Shown here: positions 1 through 11,834 of the stretch, in pieces
How the letters are laid out: each line of letters opens with the position of its first letter
How positions within the stretch are numbered: the stretch's first letter is position 1
Assembly (NCBI GenBank): GCA_021828635.1
Contig: JAJZEJ010000783.1
Location: 1-11,834, forward strand
Length of the DNA: 11,834 bases
DNA from: Chloroflexota bacterium
Lineage (GTDB): Bacteria > Chloroflexota > Ktedonobacteria > Ktedonobacterales > Ktedonobacteraceae
Direction: 5' to 3'
Notes under the pieces: generated by a model
Databases searched by the model: none
Seen by the model: only the letters and a program-made list of their open reading frames with translations
What the model was told of the DNA's origin: nothing
Made by a program: the position numbers and the translations under genes

Positions 1-97
1 GGAGAAATAGGGGGTATATAATAAGGGAAAAAAGGTGAGGAATAAATGAACTATTAAGAAAGGAGGAGGGGGGTGGGTGGGGATTGAAAATCAATTA

Positions 98-229
98 TCA
101 ATTTATAGCAACTGGGAGATTAGAGTAATTGTCAATTGAATACACGTAGATCTGCTTTGCATCGGAGACGATTGGCCGCTGCAACCACCCTGGCATGGTG
201 AGGTAGTCCCACAGTATATTGAACGAGAT
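98..229 (-). other. In-frame extension past the TGA of the small secreted gene
   Basis: In the same frame as the last exon above, 43 codons stay open after TGA and end at TGA 98-100. The residues are protein-like, with many aromatics and Trp (ISFNILWDYLTMPGW then LQRPIVSDAKQIYVYSIDNY), and third positions of the first ~30 codons are mostly G or C. It could be coding through UGA readthrough or recoding, the product of an unseen splice, the remnant of a broken gene, or chance. Standard TGA stops are expected here because the receptor frame uses only TGG for Trp. Confidence 0.3.
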
Positions 230-825
230 TCAATGCACGTTCCAGCCAAGCTCCAAGTCGTCCAAGTCGACTGTGTTAAAGTTGAAGAAGTCGGGGTTTG
301 TCTATGATTAGAATCAAATTAACACATTATTTGTCAAGAGTTAATTACCCAAGTGCAAGTTGGGGGCGGAGGGGGCGGCGCTTTTGTAGTAGGTGTTGGT
401 GCAGATCTAGGACAATGTGATATTGTTTCGTGTAAAATACATAGTGAACTACTCTGAATCCTAATTACAATGGTTGGAAGTGAATTTGTTTCTCAATTTC
501 AAAAGTAAAAATTGTATACCATTAATCTAAAACTTTAGATAATCCCATGATAAAAAACAAATGATTTTATAGGATGGTGATAATACACATACCCTCCTCC
601 GCCACCGGCTGCGACGAATTTCACCTGTTTTGAGATGAAAAGTTAAGAAAAGCTATTATTGTATACTTTGAATCGAGTGATCCCACCCCAACTCACTGTT
701 ATTATTATTATCATTATCATTGCTGTATTAAGCACTTTTCATTCATCATGAGCAATTCAAAAATACAGCTACAGGTAAATGAGATATACCAAGAATATCG
801 CGATGATGAGGCGGAACACCACCAT
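230..825 (-). CDS. Candidate small secreted protein, four short exons
   Basis: The exons are join(790..825, 593..624, 349..406, 230..301) on the minus strand. The donors are GTATAT, GTATGT and GTAATT; the acceptors are AAACAG, TCCTAG and AATCATAG. Phases are 0, 2 and 0, and the frame stays open throughout. The 65-residue product starts MVVFRLIIAIFLVKFVAA, a good signal peptide with likely cleavage before a five-Gly stretch. A Pro/Thr linker (SAPTPTTKAPPPPPPTCTW) and an acidic, aromatic C-terminal part (NPDFFNF..DLDDLELGW) follow. Introns are 165, 186 and 47 nt; the last is much shorter than those of the receptor gene. The weakest points are the short exons and the TGA at 230-232, after which the same frame stays open to 98. 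A TATATATT element lies about 110 nt upstream of the ATG (932-939). The protein family is not recognised. Chance assembly is possible but unlikely, given a signal peptide rebuilt across a splice. Confidence 0.5.
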
Positions 826-2209
826 CTTTACAAATAAATATTTCTTTAGAAGAGATGAAACTGGTTTCCTGTCAATCACATAATATAATTAAGTGAGTAA
901 ACAAAAGAAAGTGGAAGTCGTATCATTATAGAATATATATAATAAATTCATCTGAGTTTTACTACAATCGAGCCTTTGGCAAACAAACAATTGCTCCGGA
1001 GATTACTTTCGCAAGTTAGGTCTATGATTTTAAAATAGAAAAAAAAGTAATAGTGACAACTATGTCTATGTAGTGTGTTGGAGTCGGAGAAAGAAGATGC
1101 CTAAGGAAGCGGGGGAAATAAACTTTATGAAGAGGGAGACGGCTGGGAAAACATAGTGTGGGTCTCGAAGAGGCGCAGAGAGTCGGGATGGATAGCCACA
1201 GAGAGCAATCGAGAAGGAGCTGTGTATTTGATATGCTCCCTTGTATCTTTCTTTACACTTTTATACATATGCTTTGTTTGTCTGTTGCTGCGCCTGCCTG
1301 ATATCCTATCTTATTATTCTTTCGTGGTTCAACATGTAAATTATATTTTTCTACAGATCAAAGGTTGTTAATGGGATAGACTCCATGAGAGTATATGTGC
1401 GTGCTAAGTGCTACACGTGCAACTGACTTTAATAGGGACTTGGTAACCAGAAGAACCACATAAAGTATATATGGACATACAAGTACATAAGTTAGGCCCT
1501 ATAGTCTCAACAAAGGTTGTGCATCGGATGACATTTGCAAAATAGAGGGACTTGAGAGGTTAGGAGGAATAAGACTGGTAAATATACAAGAACAGATTAG
1601 AATCAATAAAGGGTACACACGTAATACTATTCTCCAATTAAGATTAACATCAATAAACCTATTTTACGATCTGTCTATAAGCACGGTGGGAGAGACTTAG
1701 ATATATAGAAAGGCGGGGATAGAAGAGAAGAAAACCAATAGCAAACACTATCGAAAGACTAACGAGACACTAGCGTGCAGGCCTAAACACGCCACCAAAG
1801 CTCTTGATGCTTATTGTTCAGTCGGTTGTAAAAAGACCAAAGTATCAAGGTTGCACAGGAAGATATACAGTGGAATTCAAGAAATCGGTATGATAGGAAT
1901 TAAAGTCAGGAATGGTAAAGGAGTACCAGGAACGGCATTCCAAGAGAGATAACGATTACATCAAGTGACTGATTCACTTGACACATTTCTTTTCAAGGAA
2001 AATGACCGCCGTTTTGTCTCTCTCCCACGTTTATATATATATATATCACTGCTCCCCCCGTCTTTCTGCTTTACGTTATGATTTTCTTTTCTTCATCTGT
2101 TTTGCAACTTTTGCTTTATCTCTTACGTTACTTCTATACAAGGTGTGTGGTTCAATGAAAATACAAGTAGAATACCCGAAAGATCTTGACTGGGCCTCAC
2201 ACTAGCCCT
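826..2209. other. AT-rich stretch without a clear gene
   Basis: Sequence here is AT-rich with scattered GA-rich and T-rich patches. The open frames are short and low in complexity: a T-rich frame at 1156-1371, and 2002-2205 with an ATG and one hydrophobic stretch but no splice or homology support. A TA run lies at about 2034-2047 and a perfect 8-bp inverted repeat at 1961-1981. No tRNA-like cloverleaf was seen. Confidence 0.5.
1961..1981. repeat. Perfect 8-bp inverted repeat with 5-nt loop
   Basis: The arms are TCAAGTGA (1961-1968) and TCACTTGA (1974-1981) around CTGAT. It lies in AT-rich sequence with no gene assigned nearby. Confidence 0.85.
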
Positions 2210-2389
2210 CTATTTTCCACTCAGGCTTTCATTTAGATCCATGGGTATACTGACCGTTTGAATTGGGAGTATCGCATCAAAATTGAACCACGGAAGGTCA
2301 CATAATCTATTGGCATGTATGAGTCTGGTGCCCACGCCGATGTCAGCCATCAAGGCCCTGCGCTTCGTGGAGTCATCTCCTTCGTTCTC
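2210..2389 (-). other. Protein-like island, possible 3' exon (unresolved)
   Basis: A strong acceptor (CCTTCTGTTGCAG, AG at 2391-2392) opens a 59-codon frame on the minus strand. It includes ENEGDDSTKRRALMADIGVG and RLCDLPWFNFDAILPIQT and ends at TAG 2210-2212. The first 25 codons are GC-rich at third positions. No convincing upstream exon was found. The plus strand also has a 44-codon ATG frame here (2315-2449), so the strand is not settled. The product is not recognised. Confidence 0.22.
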
Positions 2390-2848
2390 CCTGCAACAGA
2401 AGGCCTACTTGAGCTGAGCTTAACACCGGTAACGTTTGTAGACGCCTAAACGAGAATAACTGATAAGGCCTTAGCTTATGGTTGAGAGTAAACGGTCCTT
2501 GTTGACCCGAAAACGAAGCAAAAAATGTCCACTGAAAGTTTGAAATTATGCGTATGTCGGAGAAATGTGGAAATAGAGAAGTCTACGCGGCCGAGTGCAG
2601 AAGAGTATGGAAATAAAAAGTGAAAGAGCCTTTGGAGATAGAAGAGAAAGAAAACAGATAGAAAGAAGAGAAAGAAAGAAGGGAAGAGAAAAGAAGAAAA
2701 GAAAAAAGAAATCTTAAGATATGATATAAATGACAGAGAGAGAATTAGGAGCAAAGAAAGGAGGATGAGCCGACTTGAGCATTTCTATTTTTCTTTATTC
2801 TCTCGTTTACTTGGGGTTCAGTTCCCGATTACTCCAGCAAAGAGTCAT
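2390..2848. other. Purine-rich, low-complexity stretch
   Basis: From about 2625 to 2715 the plus strand is dominated by GAAAG and AAGAA units. The minus-strand open frame over 2476-2754 is its pyrimidine-rich mirror (Phe, Leu and Ser) and is not convincing. Nothing else is seen. Confidence 0.5.
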
Positions 2849-3107
2849 TCAAAGCAGAACAAAGCAGCGCAGCTTGTTATACATGTTAATGTAAACATCA
2901 GTTGAACATGTTCCACAGCTCTTGCCAGACCCCGCTGGTGAAACGTGGGTCATATGCGATACCAATGCTGTAGGCAAACGAGCAAAGAAAGGCAGAACAA
3001 TACTCACCAACAGTTCTGCAGTCTGTTGTGAGTCCAAGTGGACTATTAAACAGCTGACAGGGTGATTGATGTTGTTTGCTATCTGCCGCATGAAAGCTAC
3101 ACGACAT
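2849..3107 (-). other. Candidate short gene with optional 40-nt intron (unresolved)
   Basis: An ATG at 3105-3107 opens a frame that reads MSCSFHAADSKQHQSPCQLF and continues 69 residues to TGA 2898-2900 if unspliced. Within it lies a near-ideal mini-intron at 2968-3007, with donor GTGAGT, a long CT-rich tract and acceptor GCCTACAG. Splicing it out shifts the frame and gives a different Cys- and Ser-containing C-terminus ending at 2849. The unspliced tail (IGIAYDPRFTSGVWQELW) looks more protein-like. Neither product is recognised, and 40 nt is very short for an intron. Confidence 0.25.
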
Positions 3108-3895
3108 TTCAGTGAGCAAGTGTAAGCTCGATTTCGACAACCTCAAGGAGGCTAATCATTTACTTCTCACCCTCAATATGCCACTTGTTATCCCTCAAGA
3201 TGCCACACTGTGAATAAAAGAAAGGGAAGCCTATGAAGCTGGGGAATTTAGGAGAAAGAGAAAGAAAGAGAGAAAGTGAAGGTTACGGAAGAGATGTGAT
3301 CTCGACCTTATAAATTAGTTACACATGCATATATTTGTTATAAACATATATTTGCATTGCATGTATGATTTATGTCCATTGTGTATCATTTCGAAATTGG
3401 CTTTAATTTTTTTCCTTCTTTCATGTTTTTAAGAGTAGTATGAGGGAAAGTAAATGTAGGAATGAGTCTGGGTCTCGGAACTTCCTGAGCCAGAGCGTTT
3501 GCGAGAGTCCCTGATCCTCTCAGACTATCTTTGTTCACCATGATATCTTTTCCTAGTGCTGGTTGCAGCTTTACAAAAAAACTCCTCGAAACAGTGGCGA
3601 CATTAGTCATGCCTGTCTCATTCGATTTTTAAGTCAAGGTCGGTGTCGGAGAGTGTCAGGCCTGTGCCTCCTAAGGAAATTGCTTGTCCCTGTCTTTAGA
3701 AAACGGAAATAATGCATGCTTCGACCGAGCATTGTTTGCAAATAAAGTCATATATGTAACATGTATATATTTGTGCGATTACACAAATTACATCGCTTTA
3801 CAAAGTAGTCTAAACACGTTATTAATAGTGACATATCTTTGCATTTAACCTAGTAGGGGGAGAGGGGAGGAGGTTAAAGCCTTGAAAGCTGGAGA
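3108..3895. other. AT-rich spacer with a diverged 16-bp direct repeat
   Basis: Apart from the weak frame at 3386-3610, this stretch shows GA-rich sequence near 3245-3285 and two AT-rich blocks. ACATGCATATATTTGT (3323-3338) and ACATGTATATATTTGT (3759-3774) match at 15 of 16 bases. No gene is seen. Confidence 0.5.
3386..3610 (-). other. 74-codon open frame of unknown status
   Basis: An ATG at 3608-3610 opens a frame reading MTNVATVSRSFFVKLQPALG and rich in Lys and Arg, ending at 3386. The N-terminus would suit a mitochondrial presequence, but the length is near what chance gives and no splice or regulatory signal supports it. Confidence 0.15.
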
Positions 3896-3898
3896 GTG

Positions 3899-4090
3899 AT
3901 GCTGATATATGAAACGGAGATGTATATTCCATACAATCATACAAAGTCTCTCAGCCCAAGCCCTCACTGGTGCGGCCAGCGCTGTCTACTCTGTAAGCAC
4001 TGGCAAACTGGTTTCCAATACATTATGATGACGAGGTTCAATGCTCATTTGAGTTTGAAGAATAAATACACAAACAATAAAACTGTTTAA
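3899..4090 (+). other. Weak open frame followed by AATAAA hexamers
   Basis: An ATG frame of 63 codons includes HWCGQRCLLCKHW, a Cys-rich cluster resembling a zinc-binding knuckle. Two AATAAA hexamers (4061-4066 and 4076-4081) lie at its end, as expected for a plus-strand transcript end that converges on the receptor gene. Their position inside the frame, and the AT-rich setting, make chance likely. Confidence 0.15.
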
Positions 4091-4248
4091 AGTCGTGAAC
4101 TTTTCGATAAAATCATGTATGAATTAATTATATTATTAAACACTGTGTCACCATCGCCGTAGATCGACTTCTTAATAAACTCCGGGTACAATATATAAAT
4201 CACGCATTTAACTCACTTGCCAAAAAGTTGTAGGGACTCCATACCTAT

Positions 4249-4255
4249 TTTTAAT
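4249..4255 (-). terminator. Possible poly(A) signal of the receptor transcript
   Basis: On the minus strand this reads ATTAAA, a common variant of the poly(A) hexamer, about 335 nt after the stop codon and followed by a T-rich stretch. It is the best candidate seen, but a distal signal cannot be excluded. Confidence 0.3.
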
Positions 4256-4590
4256 CCAACAAGCAAATGCACCAGCAGCTCTCGAAAGGCGCCAAAAAGG
4301 ATTCAAAACACACGCCACGAGGTAAAAAAGAGCTTATCAAGAAGCATCCAAAAGAAAGAGAAGGAGAAGACATGAAAAGAAAACAGGGAAAGGAAAAAAA
4401 CCCAAAATGAAGCAACAATAAAACCCAAAACAAACGAAGGAAACAAGTAAGCATTCCGTTGCTCGACTCGCAACTTAAACAGTATACAAATAGTGGTGCA
4501 CAAATTCTGTCCCTAAAACGAATGAACAAGAAAACAGAGAAACCGCCCGGACTCTCGCACTGCTAGCGGCGTGTCGCGGCTCGTGCTAAG
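4250..4590 (-). other. Probable 3' untranslated region of the receptor gene
   Basis: Downstream of the TAA stop the transcribed strand is T-rich and has no continuing reading frame in phase. The nearest poly(A)-type hexamer on this strand is ATTAAA at 4250-4255, about 335 nt past the stop; no AATAAA was found on the minus strand nearby. A T-rich stretch (ACTTTTTGGCAAG) follows it. The end point is therefore tentative. The small ORFs within this stretch look like T-rich noise. Confidence 0.4.
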
Positions 4591-11623
<7,033 letters not shown>

Positions 11624-11834
11624 CTGCAGGGGGGGGAGGAGTGGAGGAGTGGAGAAAGAGGATGCGGTGAGTGACCAAGAGCGAGGGGAAAAAAAAGGAT
11701 ACGAGAGAGAAGAGAGGGGTGGATAATGGCGGGAAGAGATCAGGAAATGGATGGTAAAGCAATATGGATAAAGTTTGAAATGACTATGAGACACACACAC
11801 ACACACACACACACAGATATATATATATATATAT
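11624..11834 (-). other. Partial intron upstream of the first visible receptor exon
   Basis: The acceptor reads CCCCCCTGCAG next to GACCCGGG, with a C-rich pyrimidine tract. The exon it serves starts mid-repeat at DPGCTAYD, so more repeat sequence must lie upstream. The intron runs off the window edge. Confidence 0.8.
11791..11834. repeat. AC then AT compound microsatellite at the window edge
   Basis: About 12 AC units are followed by GAT and then an AT run that reaches the last base. It lies in receptor intron sequence. Confidence 0.97.

Noticed and set aside
230..232. Genome-wide reassignment of TGA to tryptophan
   Set aside because: The receptor gene has many Trp codons, all TGG, and no in-frame TGA over 1938 codons.
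1156..1371. 71-codon plus-strand frame with hydrophobic residues
   Set aside because: It starts with GTG, its Leu/Phe/Tyr content follows from T-rich sequence, and no splice or regulatory signal supports it.
2476..2754. 92-codon minus-strand frame rich in Phe, Leu and Ser
   Set aside because: It is the mirror of a GAAAG-rich low-complexity tract; the composition explains the open frame.
2811..2840. GGTTCAGTTCCCG, reminiscent of a tRNA T-arm
   Set aside because: No matching acceptor stem, D-arm or anticodon arm could be placed around it.
4251..4529. 92-codon minus-strand frame after the receptor stop codon
   Set aside because: It lies in the T-rich probable 3' UTR, begins without a good ATG and is best explained by composition.

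Overview
This looks like nuclear DNA from a eukaryote. Coding sequence is broken by introns with GT/AG ends and matching codon phases, bacterial-style gene packing is absent, and dinucleotide repeats are common. The right half holds the 3' part of one large minus-strand gene. The protein has a long extracellular array of bacterial-type Ig-like repeats, one membrane helix, and a cytoplasmic tail with 17 tyrosines in NPxY and YxxΦ settings. That tail suits an organism with phosphotyrosine signalling, so I infer a unicellular holozoan (choanoflagellate, filasterean or ichthyosporean). This is an inference from protein style only; no species marker is visible.

Layout. Bases 98-825 (minus) hold a four-exon candidate gene for a small secreted protein, assembled from phase-matched short exons; its reading frame stays open for 43 codons after the first TGA. 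Bases 826-4590 are mostly AT-rich and low-complexity, with GA tracts, a TA run and a few short protein-like islands at 2210-2389, 2849-3107, 3386-3610 and 3899-4090. None of these islands can be called with confidence. Bases 4250-4590 are probably the 3' untranslated region of the receptor gene. Bases 4591-11623 (minus) are the receptor gene: exons 11414-11623, 6987-11076, 6285-6620, 5720-6015 and 4591-5475. They join in phases 0, 1, 1 and 0 to give a 1938-residue C-terminal part. Bases 11624-11834 are intron ending in AC and AT microsatellites at the window edge, so the 5' end of the gene lies outside.

How it fits together. The receptor reads, from N to C terminus: one partial and eleven complete Ig-like repeats of about 82 residues (DUF5011/HYR-like); a membrane-proximal region with five cysteine-pair modules spaced 76-80 residues apart; a tetra-arginine, furin-like site inside that region; a Ser-rich stalk; a transmembrane helix; and a tail packed with tyrosine motifs. 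It reads as an adhesion or surface-sensing receptor that could recruit PTB- and SH2-domain proteins when phosphorylated. The architecture is the most notable thing in the window.
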